Shown here one piece after another: positions 36,574 to 45,349 of a stretch of DNA of 64,000 nucleotides. Position 1 is the stretch's first letter, and each line of letters begins with the position of its first letter. Source of the stretch: Hyphococcus sp. (GTDB lineage Bacteria > Pseudomonadota > Alphaproteobacteria > Caulobacterales > Parvularculaceae); NCBI GenBank assembly GCA_021776375.1, contig JAJFGA010000001.1, forward strand, positions 1-64,000, in the 5' to 3' direction. Under the pieces are notes generated by a model, which had not been told where the DNA came from, searched no databases, and saw nothing but the letters and a program-made list of their open reading frames with translations. A program made the position numbers and the translations under genes.

Positions 36574-38673
36574 ATGAACAAAACAATGGCCGCAGCAATG
36601 ACGGCTGCGATGGCGGTAATGGCAACAGCAAACGCAACAGACCCCTATTTGTGGCTTGAAGACGTTGAAAGCGAGCAAGCGCTCGATTGGGTGCGCGCAC
36701 AAAACAAACGCTCTCTGGATGAGTTGGAGAACGATCCGCGTTTTGCTGACCTCTACAAAGATGCGCTTTCGGTTTTAACTTCAGATGCGCGCCTTGCTTA
36801 TGGGGAAATTCATAACGGTCAGGTCTATAATTTCTGGCAGGATGAGACCCATGTGCGCGGGCTGTGGCGGCGGGCGGAAGTTGAGAGCTACCGCAATGGC
36901 GACCCCGACTGGGAAACGCTCATAGACTTTGACGCGCTGGCCGAGGTTGAGGGGGAGAACTGGATCAAGGGCGACATCGCCTGCCTGTCTCCGCAATATC
37001 GCCACTGTATGATCGAGCTTTCTGACGGCGGAAAAGACGCCGCCTATTGGCGCGAGTTTGATCTTGAAACCAAGACCTTTGTTGACGGCGGCTTTTATCT
37101 ACCCGAAGCAAAGTCCTGGCTCTCCTGGGTCGATGCGGACACGCTCCTTGTGGGGACCGATTGGGGCGCTGACGCTTTGACGGCCTCCGGCTATCCGAGA
37201 CAAGTCCGGCGATGGGCGCGCGGCGTCTCAAAGGACGATGCTGAGATTATCATGACGGTTGGCGTTGATGATTTCTGGGCGTTCCCGGTCGTCGAACATG
37301 AAGGCGACGACACTTATGAATTCATACTGCGCGGCCCATCGTTCTTCGAGCGGGAATATCACCAGGTCGGCGACGACGGCGCCCTGGCCAAGCTCCCGCT
37401 GCCGTTCAATGCCGACATGCAAGGCGTTCTTGACGGCAGCGCGATCTTTCTCCTGCGCGAAGACTGGACCTATCGCGACAATGATTATGCGCAAGGCGCG
37501 CTGATCGGTTATGACCTCAAAAGCGGTGATGTTGAACACGTATTCGCCGCCAGCGCCAGCCAGTCGATTGAAGGCGTTGGCGTCGGCAAGTCGAGCCTTA
37601 TTGTTCAGTATCTTGATGATGTTTCAGGAAAGGCCGCACGCTTTTCGCGAGGCAAAAAGGGCGGGTGGAAATCTAAAGACTTAAAATTACCAGCCAACGG
37701 CGTTGTCGCTATTGTTTCAACAGGCGGTGGAACTGACGACGCGATGCTGTCCTTTGAAAATCTGACGACGCCGGATTCGCTTTTCTATGTGACGGCAAAA
37801 AATAAGGTGTCAAAAATCGCTGAGACGGCGCCGTTTTATGACGCAACCGGCGTTATGGTGGAACAGCGTTTTGCGACCTCCGCAGACGGAACAAAGGTTC
37901 CCTATTTTATCATGGGCCAGGATGCGGTCCTGAAACAGGGCAATGCGCCGACTATCCAATACGGCTATGGCGGTTTTCTGGCGCCAATTCTGCCGGCCTA
38001 TTATGAAGACCCGGCAAGACCGCAACATGGCGCTCTGGCCGGTCTGATGTGGGTCAAGCGCGGGGGTGTTATGGTGCTGACCAATATTCGCGGCGGTTCG
38101 GAATATGGGCCGCGCTGGCACGAAGCGGCGCTGAAGGAAAACCGTCAGCGTTCGTTTGATGATTTTATCGCGATCTCGGAAGATCTCATTGAGACCGGCG
38201 TTACCAGCCCATCAAGGCTCGGCATTATTGGCCGCTCCAATGGCGGCTTGTTGATGGGGGCGATGTTGACCCAGCGGCCGGAGCTTTATGCCGCGATCGA
38301 TATCGGCGTGCCGCTATTTGACATGAAGCGATATAACAAGCTGCTCGCCGGCGCGTCGTGGATGGGTGAATATGGCAATCCCGATATTCCCGAAGAGTGG
38401 GACTATATTTCCAAATATTCGCCCTATCAAAATCTTGAGGCGGGTAAGCCCTATCCGAAGGTGCTGTTCTATACCTCCACCAAGGACGACCGCGTCCATC
38501 CCGGCCATGCGCGCAAGGCGGCGGCCAAGCTTACCGAGCTTGGCTATGATTTTTATTATTACGAAAACATCGAAGGCGGTCATGGCGGCACAGCGAACCA
38601 GGACCAACTCGCCCGGCGCACCGCGATTGAATATATCTATTTCGTCCGCCAGCTGATGGGCGCGGCGGAGTAA
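36574..38673 (+). CDS. Exported prolyl oligopeptidase (S9A family)
   Basis: Serine peptidase cutting after proline in short peptides. A Sec signal peptide occupies about residues 1-22. The beta-propeller domain follows (about 60-420), then the alpha/beta hydrolase domain with IRGGSEYG (oxyanion), GRSNGG (S555), TSTKDDRV (Asp near 638) and EGGHGG (H670). Length 699 aa is normal. The N-terminal DPYLWLEDVESEQALDWV is diagnostic. A monocistronic gene; together with the M28, M20 and M24 enzymes in the window it points to peptide feeding. Confidence 0.94.
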   Translation: MNKTMAAAMTAAMAVMATANATDPYLWLEDVESEQALDWVRAQNKRSLDELENDPRFADLYKDALSVLTSDARLAYGEIHNGQVYNFWQDETHVRGLWRRAEVESYRNGDPDWETLIDFDALAEVEGENWIKGDIACLSPQYRHCMIELSDGGKDAAYWREFDLETKTFVDGGFYLPEAKSWLSWVDADTLLVGTDWGADALTASGYPRQVRRWARGVSKDDAEIIMTVGVDDFWAFPVVEHEGDDTYEFILRGPSFFEREYHQVGDDGALAKLPLPFNADMQGVLDGSAIFLLREDWTYRDNDYAQGALIGYDLKSGDVEHVFAASASQSIEGVGVGKSSLIVQYLDDVSGKAARFSRGKKGGWKSKDLKLPANGVVAIVSTGGGTDDAMLSFENLTTPDSLFYVTAKNKVSKIAETAPFYDATGVMVEQRFATSADGTKVPYFIMGQDAVLKQGNAPTIQYGYGGFLAPILPAYYEDPARPQHGALAGLMWVKRGGVMVLTNIRGGSEYGPRWHEAALKENRQRSFDDFIAISEDLIETGVTSPSRLGIIGRSNGGLLMGAMLTQRPELYAAIDIGVPLFDMKRYNKLLAGASWMGEYGNPDIPEEWDYISKYSPYQNLEAGKPYPKVLFYTSTKDDRVHPGHARKAAAKLTELGYDFYYYENIEGGHGGTANQDQLARRTAIEYIYFVRQLMGAAE

Positions 38674-38681
38674 AACCGTAT

Positions 38682-38742
38682 TTGCACCGATCGGCAGGGC
38701 CTAAAATGGCGGTAGGGCTTTCGCGGTCGGTGCAACTATAAT
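38682..38742 (+). promoter_or_regulatory. Inverted repeat and -10 box ahead of the SDF symporter
   Basis: TTGCACCGA (38682-38690) and TCGGTGCAA (38727-38735) form a perfect 9-bp inverted repeat with a 36-bp centre. A consensus TATAAT (38737-38742) begins two bases after the right arm, 33 bp before the ATG. A repressor bridging the arms would cover the promoter. No good -35 was found. Confidence 0.45.
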
Positions 38743-38774
38743 AGACCGCAAGACAACAAATAGGGAGCGGCGAC

Positions 38775-40043
38775 ATGGCCTGGTGGTTTGGCATAAAATT
38801 ATGGAAACGCGTTTTTCTGGGTCTGGTCCTCGGCGTCGCCTTCGGTCTTGCGGTCACGCAAAGCATGGGGCCGGAAGCTGGCGAGGCGCTGCTGGTTAAA
38901 GTCAAAGTCATCGGCGATATCTTCATCCGTTTGATACGGATGATTGTCGTGCCGCTGGTATTCTTCACGCTAGTCTCCGGCATCTATGCGATGGGCGAGC
39001 CGAAGAAGCTTGGCACCATCGGTATTAAAGCCTTTGCCCTCTATCTCATGACGACGTTTTTCGCCAACCTCATCGGTCTCGGCATGGGCACGATCTTTCA
39101 GCCCGGAAAGGGCGTTGATCTCGGCGGCGCCGTACCCAAGCAAATGGGCGAAGCGCAGCCCATCGGCGAACGTTTGATGGGCATCATTCCTGAAAATCCG
39201 TTCCAGGCGTTAGTTGAGGGCGACATTCTTGCGGTGATCTTTTTTGCGCTTCTGCTCGGCGTCGGCATTTTAATGGCTGGCGAAACCGGGAAGGCGGCGG
39301 GAAAATTTTTCGAAGCCGTCGCCGAAGGCGTCCTCAAGATGACGCATATTATAATGGAGCTTGCGCCCTTCGGCGTCTTTGCCCTGATCGCCTATGTTGC
39401 AGGCACGCAAGGGGTCGCGACGTTCACGGCGATTCTCTCGCTGACGCTTGCGGTTTATCTCGGCGCCGCATTGCATATGTTGATCGTTTATGGCGGGCTT
39501 ATCCGTATTGTTTTAAACCTGCCCTTTGTGGATTTCTTCCGCGGTATTCTTGACCCGATGATGGTCGCCTATTCAACGTCTTCTTCTTCTGCGACATTGC
39601 CGGTGACGATCCGGTCCGCACAGGAAAATCTTGGCATTAGTAAATCCGTCGCCGGCTCGGTTCTGCCGCTCGGGGCGACGATCAATATGGACGGGACGTC
39701 GCTGTATCTCGGCATCGTCGCGCTCTTTACCGCGCAAGCCTTCGGTTACACGCTGGAGCCGCAACATTATATCTTGATTGCACTGACTTGCGCCCTTGTT
39801 TCGATCGGCACAGCGGGTGTGCCGTCTGCGTCACTGTTTTTACTGGCGATCGTACTGGAAGTTTTTGAGGTGACGCCAGAGCACACAGCGCTCGTTGTCG
39901 GCTTTATTTTCCCGTTTGACCGTCTCCTCGACATGATGCGCACCGTCACCAATGTCACCGGCGACATCACCGTCGCCACTGCGGTTGCCAAATGGGAGGG
40001 CGAGCTGGACGAAGACGTGTTCCGGTCGCGGCCGCTGTCGTAA
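38775..40043 (+). CDS. Dicarboxylate/amino-acid:cation symporter (SDF/DAACS family)
   Basis: Inner-membrane sodium- or proton-coupled transporter for C4-dicarboxylates or acidic amino acids. The serine-rich hairpin STSSSSATLP, the LPLGATINMDGTSLY motif and the C-terminal FPFDRLLDMMRTVTNVTGD block, carrying the substrate-binding Asp and Arg/Asn, are intact. About eight transmembrane helices plus two re-entrant loops fit 422 aa. GGGAG precedes the ATG. It is convergent with the M24 peptidase, only three bases apart. Whether glutamate, aspartate or succinate is carried cannot be decided. Confidence 0.94.
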   Translation: MAWWFGIKLWKRVFLGLVLGVAFGLAVTQSMGPEAGEALLVKVKVIGDIFIRLIRMIVVPLVFFTLVSGIYAMGEPKKLGTIGIKAFALYLMTTFFANLIGLGMGTIFQPGKGVDLGGAVPKQMGEAQPIGERLMGIIPENPFQALVEGDILAVIFFALLLGVGILMAGETGKAAGKFFEAVAEGVLKMTHIIMELAPFGVFALIAYVAGTQGVATFTAILSLTLAVYLGAALHMLIVYGGLIRIVLNLPFVDFFRGILDPMMVAYSTSSSSATLPVTIRSAQENLGISKSVAGSVLPLGATINMDGTSLYLGIVALFTAQAFGYTLEPQHYILIALTCALVSIGTAGVPSASLFLLAIVLEVFEVTPEHTALVVGFIFPFDRLLDMMRTVTNVTGDITVATAVAKWEGELDEDVFRSRPLS

Positions 40044-40046
40044 TCG

Positions 40047-40898
40047 TTACGCCGCCGCCTTGTGCGCGGCCCAACGGCGTGTGTGTGGCAGGTCATCATC
40101 GAGCCAGTAGGCTTTGTCTTTGTCGATGACGAGAATCTCCTCGAACTTAACCCCGACGCCGTCCCGCGCGATGTGCGGCTCCATCGCCCATAGCCCGTCT
40201 CTTGGTTTGGTCCGGCATTGACGCGAGGCGTTCCAGTTTGGCGTCGCCGCTGGTGCGCCCAGCCGGGATTGAAAGCTTTTATAGAAAAACCAGCTCACCT
40301 GGCGCGGCGCGAGGCCCCAGATCTTCGGCATGCGGATCGGGTATTGCGGCGCATAGGAAAGGCGATGACCAAGCACCGCGCCGATATGTTTTTTATGACA
40401 ATTTTCAAAGCCCGTTTCTTTAATACGGTCGTCAATTTTCCAGGCGACCTCACGGTAAGATAGCCCGTCTTGGATCAGACTGACGAGCAGATCGCGAAAC
40501 TGAACAAGGGCGGCGTCTGCGGCGTCAAACGGCGCATTCTCGCCGAAACGGAATGCATAAGACGTGTCGATTTTATAGCCGTCAAAAATCGGAGCCGCAT
40601 CGAGAATAACCGCGTCGCCATGTTTCAGTACGCGGTCCGTTGAGATCGCCTCAAAGGGACCAAAGGCGCCAGGATAGGCGGTGCGATCGCCGAACAAGAC
40701 GACCGGCACATGAAAATACCCGCGCGCGCCGGCAAGGTGGAAACCCTTGCGCATAATCCGCGCGGCGTCCTGCTCGGTCATGCCGGCTTTGAGCGAGGCG
40801 GCGCAATCTTCCAGTATTTCATATGACCGCCGCTGATGGTGTCTAAATTTTTCAAGCTGGGCGTCGGAAAAGCAGTCTTGCTGGATGATGAACGCCAT
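40047..40898 (-). CDS. M24 family metallopeptidase
   Basis: Creatinase/aminopeptidase-fold enzyme of 283 aa (Xaa-Pro dipeptidase or methionine aminopeptidase-like). Metal ligands are recognisable: D in VILDAAPIFDG, D in IDTSYAFRFG, H in HIGAVLGHRL, E in WAMEPHIA and E in KFEEILVID. ATG 40898 is set by AGGGAAA upstream. There is no signal peptide, so it is cytoplasmic, and it lacks the creatinase N-terminal domain. It lies 52 bp downstream of an enoyl-CoA hydratase gene on the same strand, possibly one transcript; the two have no evident shared pathway. Confidence 0.86.
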   Translation of the reverse strand: MAFIIQQDCFSDAQLEKFRHHQRRSYEILEDCAASLKAGMTEQDAARIMRKGFHLAGARGYFHVPVVLFGDRTAYPGAFGPFEAISTDRVLKHGDAVILDAAPIFDGYKIDTSYAFRFGENAPFDAADAALVQFRDLLVSLIQDGLSYREVAWKIDDRIKETGFENCHKKHIGAVLGHRLSYAPQYPIRMPKIWGLAPRQVSWFFYKSFQSRLGAPAATPNWNASRQCRTKPRDGLWAMEPHIARDGVGVKFEEILVIDKDKAYWLDDDLPHTRRWAAHKAAA

Positions 40899-40950
40899 CG
40901 ATTTTTCCCTGTCGTTTGAGGTCAGTATAACATCGTCCAAGACACTGGCA

Positions 40951-41820
40951 TTATTTATCTTTGCGTCCGTCTACGGATCGCTCTCCATAATCACCGAACG
41001 GCCGGTCGCGGTCGCGCACCGCTTCACGAAAACCCACCTCTTCAGAGCGTTTGACGAAATCAAGACCTTCCTGGGTGTGCCGGGCGACGCCGTCAAACAG
41101 CGTGCCCAACAGCCGTGAGCCGGCCGGGTCATACATCTGCCGCGCAATTTCATTAAGGTTGAGCTTGACCATCTGTAACTGATTTAAGGGTATCTGCGCC
41201 ATACGGTTTGCAAGCGCCGTTGCGCGTTCCGCCAGCGCGTCATTGGGCACGCATTCCAGCACCGCGCCCCAGGCGGCGGCTTGCGCGCCGGTAAACTCAT
41301 CGCCGGTCAACATATAGCGACGCGTTCTTTCAAGGCCGAGCCGCGCGACCCAGGTCCATGGTGCTTCAGGCACGCCCCAGACCCGGGACGGTGGGTAGCC
41401 GAACCGGGCAGACTCCGCTGCGATGATAATGTCGGCGTTAAAGACGATGTTGGTCCCGCCGGCGATACACCAGCCAGAGACCGCCGCTATTGTTGGCTTG
41501 GCAAGCTCGTGCAATCGCGCCCAGGTTTTTGCATAGCGTCCAATTTCACGCAGATCCGTAACGCTGTCCCAGACACGATCCGGGTTATCGCCTGTGATGG
41601 AACCGCTGCGCGCTGACCAATCGAGGCCATATCCAGCGCAAAATGCCGGTCCTTCCGCGTCGAGCAGCACGACCCTGACGGTGTCATCGTTCTCGGCGCC
41701 ATCAAGGGCCGCGGACAATTCGTCACGAAAGCCTGGCGTGATGGTGTTGTATTCTTTTGCGCGGCAAAAGGTCAGGCGACGTACAGCGCCTTCGGTTGCG
41801 ATCCTGATTGCGTCACTCAT
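40951..41820 (-). CDS. Enoyl-CoA hydratase/isomerase family protein
   Basis: Crotonase-fold enzyme, 289 aa. The N-terminal RLTFCRAKEYNTITPGF, the oxyanion regions GPAFCAGYGLDW and GWCIAGGTNIVFNADI, and the following FGYPPSRVWGVPEAPW block fit the family. The catalytic glutamates of classical hydratases are not both obvious, so a different acyl-CoA reaction is possible. AAGGAG lies five bases before the ATG. First gene of a probable pair with the M24 peptidase; no other beta-oxidation genes are near. Confidence 0.9.
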   Translation of the reverse strand: MSDAIRIATEGAVRRLTFCRAKEYNTITPGFRDELSAALDGAENDDTVRVVLLDAEGPAFCAGYGLDWSARSGSITGDNPDRVWDSVTDLREIGRYAKTWARLHELAKPTIAAVSGWCIAGGTNIVFNADIIIAAESARFGYPPSRVWGVPEAPWTWVARLGLERTRRYMLTGDEFTGAQAAAWGAVLECVPNDALAERATALANRMAQIPLNQLQMVKLNLNEIARQMYDPAGSRLLGTLFDGVARHTQEGLDFVKRSEEVGFREAVRDRDRPFGDYGERSVDGRKDK

Positions 41821-42180
41821 AAAGGCTCCTTGAAACCGGCGGTGGCTGGTTACGGGTTAGTCTGTGGTCCAATCACTATGCCGGTCAAATCATTATCGCA
41901 GCCGGTCTGCCCTGGGGTGACTTGGCGGTCAAGGCGCCTGGGCGGCATAGAACCGGCGCCAAAGTGACAGAGATCAGTCGGGGGGCTGCCGCCACGAATG
42001 AATTGTTAACCGGCTGGCTATGGCCCAGTATCGAAATTTTCGAATATGAGAATGGATATTATCTATTTTACATCGGAAAAAATCTCCTGCATTGCAAAAA
42101 GGCTTACCGGGGCTCGGGTGACCGACCCGTAATGAAAGTGGGAAAGTTCACAACGAGCTTTCACCTGTCAGGGGCAAAGT

Positions 42181-42232
42181 AGGAAACAGGGCGATTCTGC
42201 TTGTGTCTCCCCCTAAGCGCGTCCTGTTTCCT
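42181..42232 (+). other. Strong stem-loop in the ffh-operon upstream region
   Basis: AGGAAACAGG (42181-42190) pairs perfectly with CCTGTTTCCT (42223-42232); pairing can extend inward past one mismatch. The 32-base loop is CU-rich (TGTGTCTCCCCC). No T-tract follows. It could belong to a leader RNA or a small RNA; it is an observed structure without a known family. Confidence 0.4.
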
Positions 42233-42452
42233 CGCTTTGCTTGCTTTGTCCCTATCAACCGCCTATAGAGCCCGCAGTTTTCGGGAAATCTAAGCTTTCC
42301 CGCGTTTGCCGGCACGATCCCCTGATGACAGGGATGGGGCTGGGGATGCACCGCCGCCGGGGTAACGCCCTCGCGGCGGGTCGTTGCGTTTTGCGAGTGT
42401 TGCGCTCCTGTTGAAGTGGTGGCGCATATTGCGCCGCGAGATTTTTTAGTTT

Positions 42453-42468
42453 GCGGGCGTTCGCCCGC
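42453..42468 (+). other. Compact GC hairpin in the cupin leader
   Basis: GCGGGCG (42453-42459) and CGCCCGC (42462-42468) form a 7-bp stem with a 2-base turn, 42 bp before the preferred TTG start of the cupin. It is too far to mask the ribosome binding site by itself. Confidence 0.4.
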
Positions 42469-42510
42469 GGGTTGCGGCGGCGAGTGGCGCTTGGTTTGAA
42501 GGATACGGGT

Positions 42511-42831
42511 TTGGACTATCGGATCGACTTTTCTTGTATTGACTGGGCGCCGGCGCTTGAGGGGACGGCGCGGCTGAAGCGCATTACACGCGGCGGCAAG
42601 GTTTTCCGCCTGGTCGAGATGACGCCGGCTTCCGAGCACCCCGAATGGTGTGAGGTTGGCCATATCGGCATGGTCGTCGAGGGTGAACTTGAAATCGACT
42701 TTGATGGGGAAAATACCATTTTTCATGCCGGTGATGCGCTGTTCATTCCGGATGGCGCGAGCGACCGCCATCGCCCGCGCGCGATTTCTGATCGTGCGGT
42801 GATGTTCTTAATTGAAGACGAGGACGCCTGA
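42511..42831 (+). CDS. Cupin-domain protein upstream of ffh
   Basis: Single small cupin barrel of about 106 aa. The readable frame continues upstream, but TTG 42511, with AAGGA seven bases before it, is preferred; other TTGs lie at 42496 and 42451. Recognisable cupin parts are GHIGMVVEGELEIDFDG and the second motif GDALFIPDGASDRHRP, with two histidines available for metal. Its TGA overlaps the ffh ATG by one base (TGATG), so they are coupled. A second cupin flanks ffh on the other side and shares an H-x-GMVV-x-G core. No substrate is known. Confidence 0.82.
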   Translation: MDYRIDFSCIDWAPALEGTARLKRITRGGKVFRLVEMTPASEHPEWCEVGHIGMVVEGELEIDFDGENTIFHAGDALFIPDGASDRHRPRAISDRAVMFLIEDEDA

Positions 42832-44354
42832 TGTTTGATACCCTTAGCGATCGGTTAGGCGCCATCTTCGAGGGCCTCAGAGGAAGAGGCGCACTCGAAG
42901 AAAAGGACGTCGTTGCGGCTTTGCGCGAAGTGCGTGTTGCGCTGCTTGAGGCGGACGTTGCGCTGCCCGTGGCGAAGGATTTCATCGCCAAAGTGAAAGA
43001 GCGCGCGATCGGCGCGGAAGTTTTGCGTTCGGTGACGCCCGGCCAGCAGGTCGTCAAAATTGTGCATGATGCGCTCGCCGATATGCTTGGCGGCGATCAG
43101 GACGCATCGCTGAGTTTTCAAACAACGCCGCCGGCGGCGATCATGATGGTCGGCCTTCAGGGCTCGGGCAAAACCACTTCGACCGCGAAGATCGCCCTGC
43201 GGCTGACAAAACGCGACAAGAAACGCGTCCTCATGGCTTCGCTCGACACAAACCGCCCGGCGGCACAGGAGCAGTTAGAAATTCTTGGGCGCCAGGCTGA
43301 GGTCAAAACCCTGCCGATTATCGCCGGCCAAACCCCGCGCGATATTGCCAGCCGCGCGATGGAAGCGGGCCGGCTTGGCGGCTTTGATGTCGTCATGCTC
43401 GATACCGCCGGCCGGCTCTCCATCGACGAGCAGTTGATGGCCGAGATCGCCGATATCAACCGCGAAACCAATCCGATAGAAATCTTGCTGGTCGTCGATG
43501 CGCTGACCGGGCAGGATGCGGTGCAGACGGCGGAGAAATTTAAAAGCCGCGTACCCGTCACCGGGATCGTCATGACACGGATTGACGGTGATGCGCGCGG
43601 CGGCGCCGCATTGTCGATGCGCGCGGTCACTGGCGCGCCGATTAAATTTATCGGCGTCGGTGAAAAGTTGGACGAGCTCGACACGTTCGAGCCGGAGCGC
43701 ATGGCCGGCCGCATTCTCGGCATGGGCGACATTGTTTCGCTGGTGGAAAAAGCCAGCGAGGAAATGGATGTCGAAAAAGCCAAGAAGGCCGCCAAGAAGA
43801 TGGCCAAAGGCGAGTTCGACATGAACGATCTTGCCGATCAGTTCCGCCAAATGCGCAAAATGGGCGGCATGGGCGCGATCCTCGGGCTGATGCCCGGCAT
43901 GGGCAAAATGAAGAAAATGGTCGATCAGGCCGGCGGCCTTGAAGACAAAGAAATCGTTCATCAAGAAGCGATCATCTCTTCCATGACGAAAGCCGAGCGC
44001 AAGACGCCGAAGCTGCTCAATGCGAGCCGTAAAAAGCGCATCGCGAGAGGCTCCGGCACCAGCGTTCAGGAAATCAACAAGCTCGTCAAAGCCCACCGTC
44101 AGATGGCGGACATGATGAAGAAAATGGGCAAAGGCGGCATGAAAGGCATGGCCAAACAGCTTGCCGGGATGGGCGGAATGGGTGGCGGGATGCCGGGCGG
44201 CGCCCCGGACCCGGCGCTGCTGGAAGCGGCAAAAGGCGGAAAAGGTCAGGGGTCGGAAGAAGTTGATTTCGACGCGATCGAAAAAGCGCTGTCAGGGCAG
44301 GCGCCTATGCCGCCGGGGCTAGCCGGTCTACCCGGTTTGGGGAAGAAGAAGTGA
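42831..44354 (+). CDS. ffh: Signal recognition particle protein Ffh (SRP54)
   Basis: GTPase that, with 4.5S RNA and FtsY, delivers nascent membrane proteins to the translocon. The N domain (1-90) leads to the GTPase with GLQGSGKTTSTAKIA (about 107-121), DTAGRLSIDEQ and TRIDGDARGG. The methionine-rich M domain covers about 330-505, with many MGGM and MKKM repeats and SGTSVQEINKLVK. Length 507 aa. It is translationally coupled to cupin genes on both sides. Very secure. Confidence 0.98.
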   Translation: MFDTLSDRLGAIFEGLRGRGALEEKDVVAALREVRVALLEADVALPVAKDFIAKVKERAIGAEVLRSVTPGQQVVKIVHDALADMLGGDQDASLSFQTTPPAAIMMVGLQGSGKTTSTAKIALRLTKRDKKRVLMASLDTNRPAAQEQLEILGRQAEVKTLPIIAGQTPRDIASRAMEAGRLGGFDVVMLDTAGRLSIDEQLMAEIADINRETNPIEILLVVDALTGQDAVQTAEKFKSRVPVTGIVMTRIDGDARGGAALSMRAVTGAPIKFIGVGEKLDELDTFEPERMAGRILGMGDIVSLVEKASEEMDVEKAKKAAKKMAKGEFDMNDLADQFRQMRKMGGMGAILGLMPGMGKMKKMVDQAGGLEDKEIVHQEAIISSMTKAERKTPKLLNASRKKRIARGSGTSVQEINKLVKAHRQMADMMKKMGKGGMKGMAKQLAGMGGMGGGMPGGAPDPALLEAAKGGKGQGSEEVDFDAIEKALSGQAPMPPGLAGLPGLGKKK

Positions 44355-44728
44355 CCCCATCAACCCAAACCATCCTCAAACGCTTTGACCAACCCGATGA
44401 GATTCGCAAATTCTCAAAAGGCAAATTCGAGATCGTGCATATTGGCGGGATGACCATCGGGCGCGCGACATACCAGCCCGGCTGGAAATGGTCCGAAGAT
44501 GTCGGCAAGGCCATGGGCGATGCGTTCTGCACCATCGAGCATGTCGGCATGGTTGTTTCCGGCTGCGCCACCGCCGCGATGAAAGACGGCGAGACGCATG
44601 AGATGCGCGCCGGCGATATTTTTTACGTGCCGTCCCACCCTCACGACAGCTGGGTGGTTGGCAATGAGCCCTACGTCTCGTTCCATTTTCTCGGTGCGGA
44701 CAAATACACTACTGAAAAATCTGAATAG
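44351..44728 (+). CDS. Cupin-domain protein between ffh and rpsP
   Basis: 125-aa cupin barrel. The start is a GTG at 44351 sharing four bases with the ffh stop (GTGA). Motif 1 is around [11 protein letters not shown] and [10 protein letters not shown], motif 2 is [17 protein letters not shown], giving several metal-ligand histidines. Similar cupins are common but functionally diverse (dioxygenases, isomerases, sugar-binding). Its strict placement between SRP protein and ribosomal protein S16 genes, with coupled translation, is unusual. 17 bp separate it from rpsP. No signal peptide. Confidence 0.85.
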   Translation: MTPSTQTILKRFDQPDEIRKFSKGKFEIVHIGGMTIGRATYQPGWKWSEDVGKAMGDAFCTIEHVGMVVSGCATAAMKDGETHEMRAGDIFYVPSHPHDSWVVGNEPYVSFHFLGADKYTTEKSE

Positions 44729-44745
44729 AAAGAAGGAAGACCAAC

Positions 44746-45198
44746 ATGTCACTGAAAATCAGACTCGCCCGGGGCGGCGCGAAGAAACGTCCCTATTACA
44801 ATATCGTTGTTGCGGATTCGCGCATGCCGCGTGATGGCCGCTTCATCGAGAAGGTTGGACATTACAATCCGCTGCTCGCCAAGACGGATGAAAACCGCGT
44901 GGCGTATAATGAAGAGCGCATCAAACATTGGCTCGGCGTCGGCGCCAAACCGACAAACCGCGTCGCGCGCTTCCTGGCTGCGAACGATCTCGTAAAATGG
45001 GAACACGGCAATAACCCCAATAAAGGCAAGCCCGGCGAGAAAGCCCAAGAGCGCGAGCAGGAAAAGAAAGACAAAGCAGAAGCCGTTGCCGCAGCGCTTG
45101 AAGAAGCCAAAAACGCACCCGTAGAAGCGCCTGCGGAAGAAGCGCCCGCTATGGACGAAGCGGCGGCTGAACCCGCCGGAGACAAAGCAGAAGCCTAG
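44746..45198 (+). CDS. rpsP: 30S ribosomal protein S16
   Basis: Ribosomal protein needed for 30S assembly. The first 85 residues are the conserved core ([54 protein letters not shown]). The C-terminal 65 residues are an Ala/Glu/Lys-rich extension, common in alphaproteobacteria. Total 150 aa. AAGGAAG lies before the ATG. In many bacteria rpsP is followed by rimM, trmD and rplS; here those genes are about 15 kb away on the other strand. Confidence 0.98.
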   Translation: MSLKIRLARGGAKKRPYYNIVVADSRMPRDGRFIEKVGHYNPLLAKTDENRVAYNEERIKHWLGVGAKPTNRVARFLAANDLVKWEHGNNPNKGKPGEKAQEREQEKKDKAEAVAAALEEAKNAPVEAPAEEAPAMDEAAAEPAGDKAEA

Positions 45199-45227
45199 AC
45201 CATCGGGCGATTAGGAGAAAAAAGTAA

Positions 45228-45269
45228 GGGGGCGGTTCACAGGCTGCTAGGTTGAACGCCTCCGCTTTT
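45228..45269 (+). terminator. Terminator of the cupin-ffh-cupin-rpsP operon
   Basis: An 11-bp stem with one bulged G pairs 45228-45239 with 45253-45263 around a 13-base loop; TTTT follows at 45266-45269. It begins 30 bp after the rpsP stop. Confidence 0.6.
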
Positions 45270-45349
45270 GGTTTCTCTTATAAAAACGCCGTGCGTCTTT
45301 GCGCGATGTTCACGTTCAGTCACTGAAGGGTCGCCAGAAACGGCCCGGT

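Larger units (their letters stand above)
41821..42510. other. 690-bp gap before the cupin-ffh operon
   Basis: No convincing gene. An 86-codon plus-strand frame (41922-42182) crosses an AT-rich patch and looks spurious. The right half holds several inverted repeats (42181-42232, 42421-42435, 42453-42468) and probably the promoter and structured leader of the following operon. No signal recognition particle RNA consensus was found. Confidence 0.5.

Noticed and set aside
41922-42182. Plus-strand 86-codon frame in the gap before the cupin
   Set aside because: It has no ribosome binding site or recognisable composition, and it crosses an AT-rich patch and the edge of a hairpin; likely chance.
42421-42446. 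GGCGCA/TGCGCC hairpin with nearby T-run as an intrinsic terminator
   Set aside because: The stem is short and the T-run starts six bases after it; there is also no gene on that strand just upstream to terminate.
41821-42510. 4.5S SRP RNA next to ffh
   Set aside because: The conserved GGAAGCAGCC-type domain IV sequence was not found.
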